Positions 52,830 to 60,661 of a stretch of 64,000 bases of DNA are shown one piece after another. Numbering within the stretch: the first letter of the stretch is position 1; the number at the start of each line of letters is the position of its first letter. A program made the position numbers and the translations under genes. Location of the stretch: assembly GCA_016716405.1 (NCBI GenBank), contig JADJWK010000001.1, forward strand, positions 186,001-250,000, written 5' to 3'. Source of the DNA: Candidatus Melainabacteria bacterium. GTDB lineage: Bacteria; Cyanobacteriota; Vampirovibrionia; Obscuribacterales; Obscuribacteraceae. The notes beneath the pieces are model-generated. The model was not told the origin of the DNA. It saw only the letters and a list, made by a program, of their open reading frames with translations, and did no database searches.

Positions 52830-53255
52830 ATGACGATTGCCGACGTGAAAATCCTGGTGGTAGCAGCTGACAGAGCCATAGTCGATGCCGCCAAAGCGGC
52901 TTTCGATCCCATGGGTTATCAGGTCGTGCCCGCCAGCGGCATTTCCCTTGGGCTCTTTCTGGCCCAGAAGAATCTGCCTGATCTGATACTCTGCCAGCCC
53001 CGGCTTGCCGAAGGCGACGGTCATTCTTTTTTGGCCGAGATCAAACTCGACGCCGAGCTGGTGCCGATTCCTTTCGTCTTCATCGACTTCAGTGACAAGA
53101 GCTCGACTACCGACCGAGATGCTGCCGTCACGGCAGGTGCCTGCAAGCTCACCCTCCTGGACGAGGACGGCAGCCTCGATGCCGGTGAGCTGATCCCGCT
53201 CATCGAGCGCCGGCTTCTGACCAGAACGAAACGACAGGAATTCTCTCCCGAATGA
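52830..53255 (+). CDS. Stand-alone receiver-like domain without phospho-acceptor
   Basis: A 141-residue single-domain protein with a response-regulator receiver pattern: 'VKILVVAADRAIVDAAKAAF', then 'PDLILCQPRLAEGDG'. The phospho-acceptor Asp expected at residue 56 is Gln, only one of the acidic pair remains (D14), and the conserved Lys-Pro is missing. It therefore is a pseudo-receiver, probably a protein-binding module not controlled by phosphate. It starts with ATG 52830 directly after the WD40 gene and is followed 13 bases later by the PsbP-like gene. Confidence 0.75.
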   Translation: MTIADVKILVVAADRAIVDAAKAAFDPMGYQVVPASGISLGLFLAQKNLPDLILCQPRLAEGDGHSFLAEIKLDAELVPIPFVFIDFSDKSSTTDRDAAVTAGACKLTLLDEDGSLDAGELIPLIERRLLTRTKRQEFSPE

Positions 53256-53268
53256 GGTAGGAAAGACA

Positions 53269-54318
53269 ATGGTCGAAAAGAAAATCGCCATATCCCTGGC
53301 CCTGGCAGCGCTTATCTGCCAACCCCTGCCGGCACGCTCTGCCGATGCAGAGCACCTGCCAGCGGTGAGCGGCAGTCAGGAGCGCATGGCCCTCTGCCGG
53401 GAAGGAAAGATTTCCTTCTCTTACCCCGAAAGCTGGAAGCGCATGGCTGACGAGGACAAGAACAACCTGGTCAAACTGGGCGGCGTCACGGGCAGCGGCA
53501 TCCACGGAGAAGTGTCGGTCAGCCGGCATGACGACGAGAAGGTAACCGCAGAGGCCCTCAAGCGCATAATCGATGCCGCCTACCTCTCCAAACTCTCGAA
53601 TATGCACGTGCTCAACGACAAGACCGTGACTTTCGGCAAGCACCGCAATCTCAAAGGGCTGCTGGAGGACATCGCTTTCGAGCTGGAAGGCATAAAAATC
53701 ATGCAGCGTTACGTCTTTTTCGATGGTCCGGACGGCGCGTACACAGTAATGTTCACAAGCCCGGCGAAAGATTTCAACCGCGCCGCCACCACCTACAACC
53801 AGATCCTCCTGAGCCTCGCCACCGGACCGGGCACGAGCGCACCGTCGGCGCCGCCGGTGTCGCCCCTGGCCTATTACCGGTCCGCTTCACTTCCAGTGTC
53901 CATCGGCTATCCGACCGGCTGGGAGACAGAGGAAGAAGGAGAATTCGACCACCCGCTCAAGATCAAAGGCAAGAACGACCAGGGTCAACCCGCCGAGATC
54001 AACATCCACCGAGGTCATATTACGCCATACAATAACCTGGAGCAGGTCGCCGACGAGATCGAGAGCAAGTATTACAAGGCTCATCAGGACTACCGCCGGG
54101 TCAATCGATCGGAGCGCTCTATCGGCGCCAATTCCAAGCTCAACGGCATTCTCCAGGAGAGCACTTTCGATTACAAGGGCGTGCCGGTCAAGCAACTGGT
54201 GGCCTTTTTCATCCACGGCGGCAATGCCTATGCCGTCTCAATGATCTCGCCGGGCTGGAAAGAAAGCGAGATGCGGCACCTCTTCCACAAAGTCCTGGCG
54301 ACAATAAAAGTAAACTGA
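53269..54318 (+). CDS. Secreted protein with two PsbP/DcrB-like domains
   Basis: A 349-residue protein: signal peptide (about 1-25, ending ARSAD), then two related domains joined by a Pro/Ser/Ala linker near residue 188. Each begins with a motif of the kind 'ISFSYPESWKR' / 'VSIGYPTGWETE' and ends with 'YVFFDGPDGAYTVMFTSPAKDF' / 'VAFFIHGGNAYAVSMISPGWKE'. This is the PsbP/DcrB (DUF1795-like) sandwich fold, common in cyanobacteria and other bacteria, with no assigned enzyme activity. Third gene of the WD40/pseudo-receiver operon. Confidence 0.75.
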   Translation: MVEKKIAISLALAALICQPLPARSADAEHLPAVSGSQERMALCREGKISFSYPESWKRMADEDKNNLVKLGGVTGSGIHGEVSVSRHDDEKVTAEALKRIIDAAYLSKLSNMHVLNDKTVTFGKHRNLKGLLEDIAFELEGIKIMQRYVFFDGPDGAYTVMFTSPAKDFNRAATTYNQILLSLATGPGTSAPSAPPVSPLAYYRSASLPVSIGYPTGWETEEEGEFDHPLKIKGKNDQGQPAEINIHRGHITPYNNLEQVADEIESKYYKAHQDYRRVNRSERSIGANSKLNGILQESTFDYKGVPVKQLVAFFIHGGNAYAVSMISPGWKESEMRHLFHKVLATIKVN

Positions 54319-54434
54319 ATATAAAAGGTGGGCACTATTTTACGTACACCAGCGTCAACCGACTGGAATTGTGGTTAAATCTGCAGTCTGCCAGCTTCAG
54401 GCAGCCTCAGGACTGCCCCTACAGGAGGTTTCAA

Positions 54435-55049
54435 ATGGCTCTCAGAACAAGCGCTCTTTCAATAGCAATGGCTGCAATAGTCTCCCAGGCGATAATCTCC
54501 ACGCCCGCCCTGGCCGAAGCCCAGAAGTGGAAGCTGGACACCGCTCACTCCAGCGCCGGATTCGCCATCAAGCATATGATGGTCAGCAATGTCCGGGGCA
54601 AATTCCCCAAACTTACAGGCGAAGCTGAATATGACGGCAAGACCATCAAGACGATCAAGGTCAACGCCACCATCGACCCCTCCTCCATCGACACAGGTGA
54701 CGATCGCCGGGACGAGCACCTCAGAGGCGCAGACTTCTTCGATGTGAAGAAGTTCCCCGAAATGAAGTTCGTCTCGAAAAAGGCCGAGAAAGCCGGTAAA
54801 GACCAGTTCAAACTTTCGGGCGATCTGACTATTCATGGCGTCACCAAGCCTGTGGTCCTGCTCGTGGAAGGTCCGACCGCCGAAGTCAAGGATCCTCAAG
54901 GCAAAACCAGGGTGGGCGCCTCGGCAACCACGACGATCAACCGTAAAGACTTCGGCATCACCTATGGTGGCGTCCTGGACAATGGCGGCGCGGTCGTAGG
55001 CGATGACGTAAAGATCACCCTCGACATCGAGCTGGTCAAGCAGTCCTAG
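54435..55049 (+). CDS. YceI-family periplasmic lipid-binding protein
   Basis: A protein of about 204 residues with a signal peptide ending ALAEA. The YceI lipocalin-like fold is shown by 'WKLDTAHSSAGFAIKHMMVSNVRGKF', 'IDPSSIDTGDDRRDEHLRGADFFDVKKFPEMKFVS' and 'TTTINRKDFGITYG'. YceI proteins bind polyisoprenoids or similar amphiphiles in the periplasm. ACAGGAGG lies 7 bases before ATG 54435, so the upstream frame from 54369 is not used. Single gene with its own leader, convergent with the TPR gene. Confidence 0.93.
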   Translation: MALRTSALSIAMAAIVSQAIISTPALAEAQKWKLDTAHSSAGFAIKHMMVSNVRGKFPKLTGEAEYDGKTIKTIKVNATIDPSSIDTGDDRRDEHLRGADFFDVKKFPEMKFVSKKAEKAGKDQFKLSGDLTIHGVTKPVVLLVEGPTAEVKDPQGKTRVGASATTTINRKDFGITYGGVLDNGGAVVGDDVKITLDIELVKQS

Positions 55050-55062
55050 CCCCCTGACGAGA

Positions 55063-56496
55063 CTAGAAAAGAAAGCGCGTATCGAGCTCCTGCCACTCGT
55101 CCCAGATTCTCTCGTGCTGTCTGTCATCTTCGATGCGCGAAACCGCATCGAGAATAGTTTTGCTGTCTTTCCCGGCCAGAGCCCCGGCACAGACAGGATC
55201 TTCGTCGAGCTCGTAAGCATCGACGATGGCAGGCAGAAGCGCCCGGACCTCTTCGGTGCGGCCAAGCCGCATCAGGGAAAGCCCTTTCACGGCCAGGCAG
55301 TACCCGTACTCCCTGGAGTTGCTGCCATGAATTGAGACAATCGCCTTCTCGGCTTTCTCCATCTCCGTCCGGTACTGGTCGCTGTCCTTAAGACGAGCAG
55401 CCATTCTTGCTGCGAGCAATGCGGACAGAGCAGCCCGCTCATGGTCGCCGGCCACATCCTGGTAGAAAGCCTCGGCTTCCCTGGCGAAGCCCAGTCCGCC
55501 CTTCGAGTCGTCCATGAGAAGCGAGCACTGGGCCTGATTGTAGATACATTTACCGTAGCGCATCAATCTGCTCTTGCCGTCCGCCTCGAGATGTTTGCGC
55601 AACTCCGCCAGAGCCGTCCTCGCCCGGTAATGATTGCCGTTCAGCATACAGGCGTCCGCCAGGCTGGTGAGGACATTCTCCATCTTCGCCCGATCGCTGT
55701 ACGCGTCCCGGCTTTGCAGCTCCGTCTCGAGCAAATCGATATAGCCCGAGAGAGCCTGCCCGATGAGTATATGACCGCGCCTGTGCGAAGACTTGAGAAC
55801 TTCGATGCTCTTGCGATAGAAATCGCAAGCCTGCTCGGGCTCCTTGCTCTTCAACACCGCCTCCGCCTGGAGCATGAATGCCCTGCCGAGGTCAGCGGCG
55901 CTCTCATTCCAGAGATTCTCGGCAAGCCGGCTCGAGCCTGCCAGGGATTTTTTCGCCTCCAGAAGCTTTCCGGCAGCCATATAGAGATGCCCGAGACCCC
56001 GGGCTATGCGATGCTCCTGCTGCCGGCTGCTGGCACCGCTGCCGGAATAAATCGAAGCGGCCGCTTCCAGGCAGGCAAGCCCTTCTTCATATCGGCCGAG
56101 ATGATCGCAACAGGAGCCGAGCTGCCAGAGACAGTCGGCATAGGCCAGGGTGTCGAAGCGTTTCTGAAAACGATAGAGCCCTCTCAGAAGAGTCAGGGTT
56201 CGGTACTCGCGCCGATAGTCAGCGATATCGCGATACCCGTCCGCCAGCAGCTTGAGGGTTTTCTCGAACTCGGCAGGGTGCTCGTCCCGGGCATGGGCGA
56301 CAGGATCGAGCGAAGCCAGCGCTTTCTCGAGAAGAGGCAGCCCCTTGCGTGGCCTGGACATCTTGATGTCGGACTCTGCCTGGTCCATGCAGGTCTTCCA
56401 TTCGGCGAGGTCATTGGCCCGGGCTGCAGGCGTACACAGAATAGCTGCCAGGGTCGCGCTACTCAAGAGAGCTGATTTTGAGAGGCTGGGATTCAT
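55063..56496 (-). CDS. Secreted TPR protein
   Basis: A protein of about 477 residues with a signal peptide (ending AARAND) followed by degenerate helical repeats of TPR type through most of its length, such as 'FDTLAYADCLWQLGSCCDHLGRYEEGLACLEAAASIY'. It has many Cys and Leu residues and no catalytic motif. The likely role is periplasmic scaffolding. I start at ATG 56496; the open frame to 56589 has no signal peptide and crosses the leader. Confidence 0.75.
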   Translation of the reverse strand: MNPSLSKSALLSSATLAAILCTPAARANDLAEWKTCMDQAESDIKMSRPRKGLPLLEKALASLDPVAHARDEHPAEFEKTLKLLADGYRDIADYRREYRTLTLLRGLYRFQKRFDTLAYADCLWQLGSCCDHLGRYEEGLACLEAAASIYSGSGASSRQQEHRIARGLGHLYMAAGKLLEAKKSLAGSSRLAENLWNESAADLGRAFMLQAEAVLKSKEPEQACDFYRKSIEVLKSSHRRGHILIGQALSGYIDLLETELQSRDAYSDRAKMENVLTSLADACMLNGNHYRARTALAELRKHLEADGKSRLMRYGKCIYNQAQCSLLMDDSKGGLGFAREAEAFYQDVAGDHERAALSALLAARMAARLKDSDQYRTEMEKAEKAIVSIHGSNSREYGYCLAVKGLSLMRLGRTEEVRALLPAIVDAYELDEDPVCAGALAGKDSKTILDAVSRIEDDRQHERIWDEWQELDTRFLF

Positions 56497-56779
56497 CAAA
56501 GGGCCTTCTCGAACGGGTCCGACTCTCAATGGTAACCCGCCTTTGTTTTCAAGAAGAGCGAATAACCACAAGGCTTTCCCGCCGGACACCCCCTCGGTCG
56601 CCCCGGAGCGGTCAACGCAACTACATCAAAACGTTTCGGTTATAAAGAAGCAGGAGAGAGATTCTTTTTCTCTCTTTCGTCCTCTTGCTTGTTTAGAGGC
56701 ATCCAATGGACCTCTTCTTACTATATCTTTTCGTTGTCGACATCCATGAACAAAGATCCCAGAGCCGGAGAGAGCCCCA

Positions 56780-56807
56780 GCCCGTCCCTCAAGATCGAGG
56801 GACGGGC
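56780..56807 (-). terminator. Hairpin after the isochorismatase-like gene
   Basis: A perfect 11-bp GC-rich stem (56780-56790 with 56797-56807) and a 6-nt loop, 17 bases beyond the stop codon at 56825 on the minus strand. There is no T-run. Confidence 0.5.
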
Positions 56808-56824
56808 GAAGACAGCAGCGACAC

Positions 56825-57349
56825 TCACACCACCAGGGCCGCCGGCGAAGCAAGCTCGAGGGCACAGGGCACTAGAGCGAGATTGGGCAGCTTCGGGAAG
56901 GATAACCAGCCGTAGCCGGTTTCGCAATTGCAGGCGTCTTGCACCACATCGATATGGCATTCGGGCAGAGCCGCGCTCATTCCACTCACCGTATCGAGAA
57001 CGCACTCGTGAGTATTGACTCCGCATGCCACGAAGCGCTCACGAGAGAAGCCGGCTTCCTCACAGGCTGCGAGCACTTCGGCGGAGCCGTCCCAGAGGGG
57101 CTTCTTCACCACGCGCAGGCGATGGTAAGACCGGACGGCATCCATAATCCGCTCATCGGTCCTGCCTCGTCCGGCGAACTCCAGAATGACGATACCCCAG
57201 CCCATGGCCCGGGCATGCTCCAGAAGCCGGATCACCCCGAGCAGGGTCTCGAACTTCTGGCTCGAGGGAAATGCAGGCTGCATGTCGACCACCACCACGG
57301 TGGCGTCCCCGGCAGCCTCAGGGACGAGAGCAGCAAAGACTTCCGACAT
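56825..57349 (-). CDS. Isochorismatase-family cysteine hydrolase
   Basis: A protein of about 174 residues. The catalytic triad of the family is visible: Asp in 'VVDMQPAF' (D22), Lys in 'RVVKKPLWDG' (K82 or K83) and Cys in 'GVNTHECVLDT' (C116). Related enzymes hydrolyse isochorismate, nicotinamide or N-carbamoyl amides; which one applies here is not shown. ATG 57349 follows AAAGGAG. The next minus-strand gene upstream ends 56 bases away, so the two may be co-transcribed. Confidence 0.88.
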   Translation of the reverse strand: MSEVFAALVPEAAGDATVVVVDMQPAFPSSQKFETLLGVIRLLEHARAMGWGIVILEFAGRGRTDERIMDAVRSYHRLRVVKKPLWDGSAEVLAACEEAGFSRERFVACGVNTHECVLDTVSGMSAALPECHIDVVQDACNCETGYGWLSFPKLPNLALVPCALELASPAALVV

Positions 57350-57405
57350 GGAAGGCTCCTTTCGTGAACTAGTAAATCGGCTTGGTGAAACAACCAATCA
57401 ACGAA

Positions 57406-57732
57406 TCAGGCAGCTCTGGTGCTCCGGTACTGTGACAGCCAGGACAAAATGAGCTCGACACACTGATCGGCTTCCATCATGCCGACACCGATATCGTCCT
57501 CGATCTCGAACGTCTGCTCGTAAGAAGCCAGCGGCTTCTCGTCACGCTCCCAGGCGCTGCGACTGGTATGAACCTCGAGCCGGGCGCAATCGAAGCGAGC
57601 ACAGAAATAGACATACTCGCCGGTAGTGAGATTCCCGACAAGTTGCACCGGCACACCGCCGAAAGGTCCATCGAACCAGGCGAAAAAACCGGTGGCGGCA
57701 AGAACAGGATGGCGAAATTTTTGACCAGCCAT
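57406..57732 (-). CDS. Hypothetical protein (108 aa)
   Basis: A small protein without a known family. It reads as a beta-rich N-terminal half with 'GFFAWFDGPFGGVPVQLVG' and 'EYVYFCARFDCARLEVHTSRSAWERD', then a helix. ATG 57732 follows a GAGGAGAC site, so I reject the longer frame to 57906. There is no signal peptide. It is probably in one transcript with the isochorismatase-like gene downstream. Confidence 0.6.
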   Translation of the reverse strand: MAGQKFRHPVLAATGFFAWFDGPFGGVPVQLVGNLTTGEYVYFCARFDCARLEVHTSRSAWERDEKPLASYEQTFEIEDDIGVGMMEADQCVELILSWLSQYRSTRAA

Positions 57733-58444
57733 TGAAAGTCTCCTCGAAAGCCAACGAAACAGGTGAAAACCGCCGCGCGAAGGCGACGGAAACAGGTCTT
57801 TATACTGGCAGCAGATCAGGTGTTCTGGAAGTTCAGGAAACGACTCAGGGGAATGGAATAGATAACTACAGACTAATGATTTTCTGAACCCTATGCAAAC
57901 AAACACACCTGGTGAGGAATCGGGAGGCGATCCCGGGAATCACTCTCAGGGCGCATCCGGGGCGGTTGACCGACAGGCTTTGCATTCGCGCAAATATCGA
58001 AATGCGTGTTTTCCACACCCTATATGGTGGCAACTTCGACGATCACGCTTAGCGCCGGTATATGTTTTGATCTTGCGACAGATGCCTGCTCAATAGCTCG
58101 AGATGGAAAAGCCAGCTTATCGCTCTTTGAACCGCGCTCTTCGATAGTCCGGGAAAACGGCTCGAAGGCGAGTTGCCTGAACTGAAAACACTTCTCAATC
58201 GCAACAGTTACTTCAGCCAGTGCTGAGACCGTTGTAGTTTGAAGAAAAAAAACAGGGGCATTTTTATTCTTCGAACCATATCAAATCATCCGGAGTTATA
58301 GTTTGAAGAAACTTGCCGGGCGCTGATCTCGAGAACTCGAGCGTCCTCCGACCTCGAATCAAAAAGAGTTCTTATTTCATATAGTTGTTTTTCCGGAAAG
58401 AAAGGAGATGCAGAAGAGACAAGAAGATTCAGGAGAAAATTCCG
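57733..58444. other. Intergenic region, no gene seen
   Basis: About 710 bases without a supportable gene. TAGTTTGAAGAAA occurs twice, at 58235 and 58299, in the same orientation. The rest shows no pattern I can interpret, although it must contain the promoter of the 108-residue protein. Confidence 0.5.
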
Positions 58445-58474
58445 CCGGGGGGCTCGCTCATTTGAGCCCCCCGG
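58445..58474 (-). terminator. Terminator of the ADP-ribosylglycohydrolase operon
   Basis: A perfect 11-bp GC stem (58445-58455 with 58464-58474) with an 8-nt loop, 9 bases after the stop codon. On the minus strand it is followed by CGGAATTTTCTCC, a short T-run. Confidence 0.7.
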
Positions 58475-58482
58475 GGATTGAG

Positions 58483-59427
58483 TCACTTGCCGGAAACTCC
58501 GAAGAGGAGCTCGGCGATAGCCTCGATTTCCTGGCGCATGGCCAGTTTCTTCAGCCAGCTTTTCGGAATGCCGCCCTTGCCGTAGTACGCGCCGGCGATC
58601 TGTCCGAAAACGGCGCCGGTGGTATCGGCGTCGTCGCCCAGGTTGACGGCTTTGAGCCCGCCCTCCTTGAAGCTGTCCGAGCGATGAAACGCCCAGAGCG
58701 CCGCCTCCAGCGACTTGACCACATAGCCGGAGCCCTTGATCTCGGGAGGCTCGAGCTCCTTGAAGGAGCCGGCGGCGATGGCGGCAATCTCCGGAACGAG
58801 CGGATGCTCGTCCCAGTAGCCGTCGATGACGCAGTAGTTGGGGGAGAGCAACTCCTCCTTGCTGGCACCGCGCAGGCATCCCAGAATCAGGGAGGCCATG
58901 TAGCGGCAGGCGTCGACGGAAGCCGGATGCTGATGCGTGGTCCGCGAGCTGAGACCGGCTTTCTCGATGGCGTCGGCGGGGTCCTTCGCGAAATAGAGGG
59001 GCACCGCGATCAGACGCATGATCGAGCCGTTGCCGGCGCTGAACTTGTCGGTGGAGCCACAGTAAGGCTCACCGGTCTCGCTGAATTTAGCGAGAGCGGC
59101 TTTCACCGTGTTGCCGATATCGAAGCAGACACCGGTGCTGCTCCAGTGACCGTTCTGGTGCCAGTCGACATAGCGCTCGAGCTGGTCGACAGGATTGAAG
59201 CCGCGGCGTAAGAGCAGGCTCTCGGCAAGACAGAGAGCCATGGACATGTCGTCGGTCCATTGACCGGGCCGGAGCTTGAACGGGCCACCACCGACGATAT
59301 CGGTGAGAGGCTCGAAGCTGCCCGGCTGGCTGAACTCGATGGTGGTACCCAGAGCATCGAGAACCGCCAGACCGAGAAGGCCTCCATAATATCTCTGCTT
59401 CAGGGAAGGGAATTTCCTCAGTTTCAT
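58483..59427 (-). CDS. ADP-ribosylglycohydrolase (DraG-like)
   Basis: A 314-residue enzyme of the DraG/ARH family that removes ADP-ribose from proteins or other targets. Dinuclear metal ligands appear in 'WTDDMSMAL' near residue 58 and 'GDDADTTGAVFGQIAGAYYG' near 262; 'GLLGLAVLDALGTTIEF' near 16 is the N-terminal signature. All expected acidic residues are present, so it should be active. A GAGGAC site precedes the ATG. It lies 27 bases after the 213-residue protein gene, which is therefore its likely operon partner. No ADP-ribosyltransferase is recognisable nearby. Confidence 0.93.
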   Translation of the reverse strand: MKLRKFPSLKQRYYGGLLGLAVLDALGTTIEFSQPGSFEPLTDIVGGGPFKLRPGQWTDDMSMALCLAESLLLRRGFNPVDQLERYVDWHQNGHWSSTGVCFDIGNTVKAALAKFSETGEPYCGSTDKFSAGNGSIMRLIAVPLYFAKDPADAIEKAGLSSRTTHQHPASVDACRYMASLILGCLRGASKEELLSPNYCVIDGYWDEHPLVPEIAAIAAGSFKELEPPEIKGSGYVVKSLEAALWAFHRSDSFKEGGLKAVNLGDDADTTGAVFGQIAGAYYGKGGIPKSWLKKLAMRQEIEAIAELLFGVSGK

Positions 59428-59454
59428 TCGTGTGTCCTCGGGAATATCGACGGA

Positions 59455-60096
59455 TCAGTCGTTGGGAGCCGGCGTGCGGGCGGCGCCTTCAGCATCGGGG
59501 AAGCGAGCGAGCATGCTCTGGTGGTCGCCGAAATACAGGTGACTGTCGGGATCGGCGGCGACCTGCCTGGCGGTGGGGCAGCAGCTCCAGAGCAGGGTGT
59601 GCCACTGCTGGTGACCGGGACGCGTGTATTTGACAGCGCCGTTCTTGACGCAGATGAAGTCATAGGGCTTGCCGTTGTAGAGCGTGACCCAGTAACCGAG
59701 CTGCGGCAGGCGGGCGAGCTGCTTCTCGGAGAAGACCTTGAGCTTGCCCGAAGGCTTGCGCGACGGAGGCGGAGGTGTCGAGGGCGTGTCGGGTGAGGCG
59801 TTCACCAGCTTGCAGCTGGCCCGCAGCTCGCACCAGTAGACATGGCCGACGATGTCCTCGTCGGTGTCGAGAACCTTTACCACGGCGGTATTGATACCGC
59901 CACGGCGCTTCGGCGGCTCGACGATCTCGAGCCGGGTGCCGACGGTGACGCCCTTGCCACCATCAAGAAAGGTCCCAGCCCCGGCGGTGATCAACACGTA
60001 CTGGCTCGACGGTCCGTTATTGGCTCCGGGGACACCCTTCTTGATCTGGAAGACTTCGACGACGGCACCCTTGAGCGCCTGTTCTTTCTTAAGCAT
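59455..60096 (-). CDS. Hypothetical protein (213 aa), partner of the glycohydrolase
   Basis: I do not recognise the family. The N-terminal ~100 residues are beta-rich and Gly-rich. A Pro/Ser linker (TPSTPPPPSRKPSGK, about 104-118) leads to a C-terminal part with many aromatic residues ('LPQLGYWVTLYNGKPYDFICVKNGAVKYTRPGHQQWHTLLWSCC'). The start ATG follows AAAGGG. As the upstream gene of the DraG-like enzyme it may be a substrate, a carrier or an ADP-ribosylating partner. That is only a guess from position. Confidence 0.6.
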   Translation of the reverse strand: MLKKEQALKGAVVEVFQIKKGVPGANNGPSSQYVLITAGAGTFLDGGKGVTVGTRLEIVEPPKRRGGINTAVVKVLDTDEDIVGHVYWCELRASCKLVNASPDTPSTPPPPSRKPSGKLKVFSEKQLARLPQLGYWVTLYNGKPYDFICVKNGAVKYTRPGHQQWHTLLWSCCPTARQVAADPDSHLYFGDHQSMLARFPDAEGAARTPAPND

Positions 60097-60498
60097 CGAG
60101 AAATCCCTTTCTCAGTTTGCTCGTTGGAAATAAGCGGATGCTCTCGGTTTGCCTTTACTGGAAAAACCAGATGCGGCAGTTATGTTTAGTGGATGACAGA
60201 GGTTGAGCGTGAGAGCGATCCACAGTGGATGGAGAAGGAAGATACTTGATACTAAGATAAGATCCTTCAGTCACCAAAACGAAGTGTGTAAATATCTGTA
60301 CTAACATAATCGCGCGTCGATGCCCGAAAGGTGGAATCAGCGTTTTTTTTCGAGCGTTACAAAAGAGCGCGACCTGATATTTCTGAGCAAGAATGAATCT
60401 CGATCTCTCCGCTCACGAGCCTCGCGCGCTCTGCGCGAACTATCGCAAACGGAGCCTTCGAGATTCCAGATTCCGAGATTCCGACTTATCCAGGGTGC

Positions 60499-60521
60499 TT
60501 TTATGCATACCAGGCATAAAA
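60499..60521 (+). other. 8-bp palindromic hairpin
   Basis: TTTTATGC (60499-60506) and GCATAAAA (60514-60521) around a 7-nt loop, 12 bases before repeat copy B. Confidence 0.5.
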
Positions 60522-60532
60522 TCGAAACTTGA

Positions 60533-60580
60533 AGGCGTTTCTGACCTATTTTCGGCGATTTTTTTTGCTAGAAACGCATA
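60533..60580 (+). repeat. ~47-bp intergenic element, copy B (partner at 14021)
   Basis: It starts AGGCGTTTCTGAC, has TATTTTCGGCG and eight T, and ends AGAAACGCAT. GCGTTTCT (60535-60542) pairs with AGAAACGC (60570-60577), 8 bp. It is close in sequence and order to 14021-14067. Confidence 0.6.
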
Positions 60581-60661
60581 TTCCTGATTCGAACCAGATC
60601 CAGCTCCGATTCAGTTCTGCTTAAAGTCTGGCTGAGATTGCCATATCGGATCTGGCGATGT

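Larger units (their letters stand above)
60097..60661. other. Intergenic region with hairpin and repeat element copy B
   Basis: About 565 bases without a credible gene. It contains the hairpin at 60499-60521, copy B of the repeat at 60533-60580, a run of eight T at 60343, and GATTCC motifs repeated around 60463-60483. Confidence 0.5.

Noticed and set aside
57733..57906. N-terminal extension of the 108-residue protein
   Set aside because: The ATG at 57732 has a strong GAGGAGAC site, and the extension has atypical composition.
60581..60595. tRNA T-arm-like GATTCGAACC on the minus strand
   Set aside because: The T-stem does not pair and no acceptor, D- or anticodon arms fit in the flanking sequence. 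The same holds for 30994-31003.
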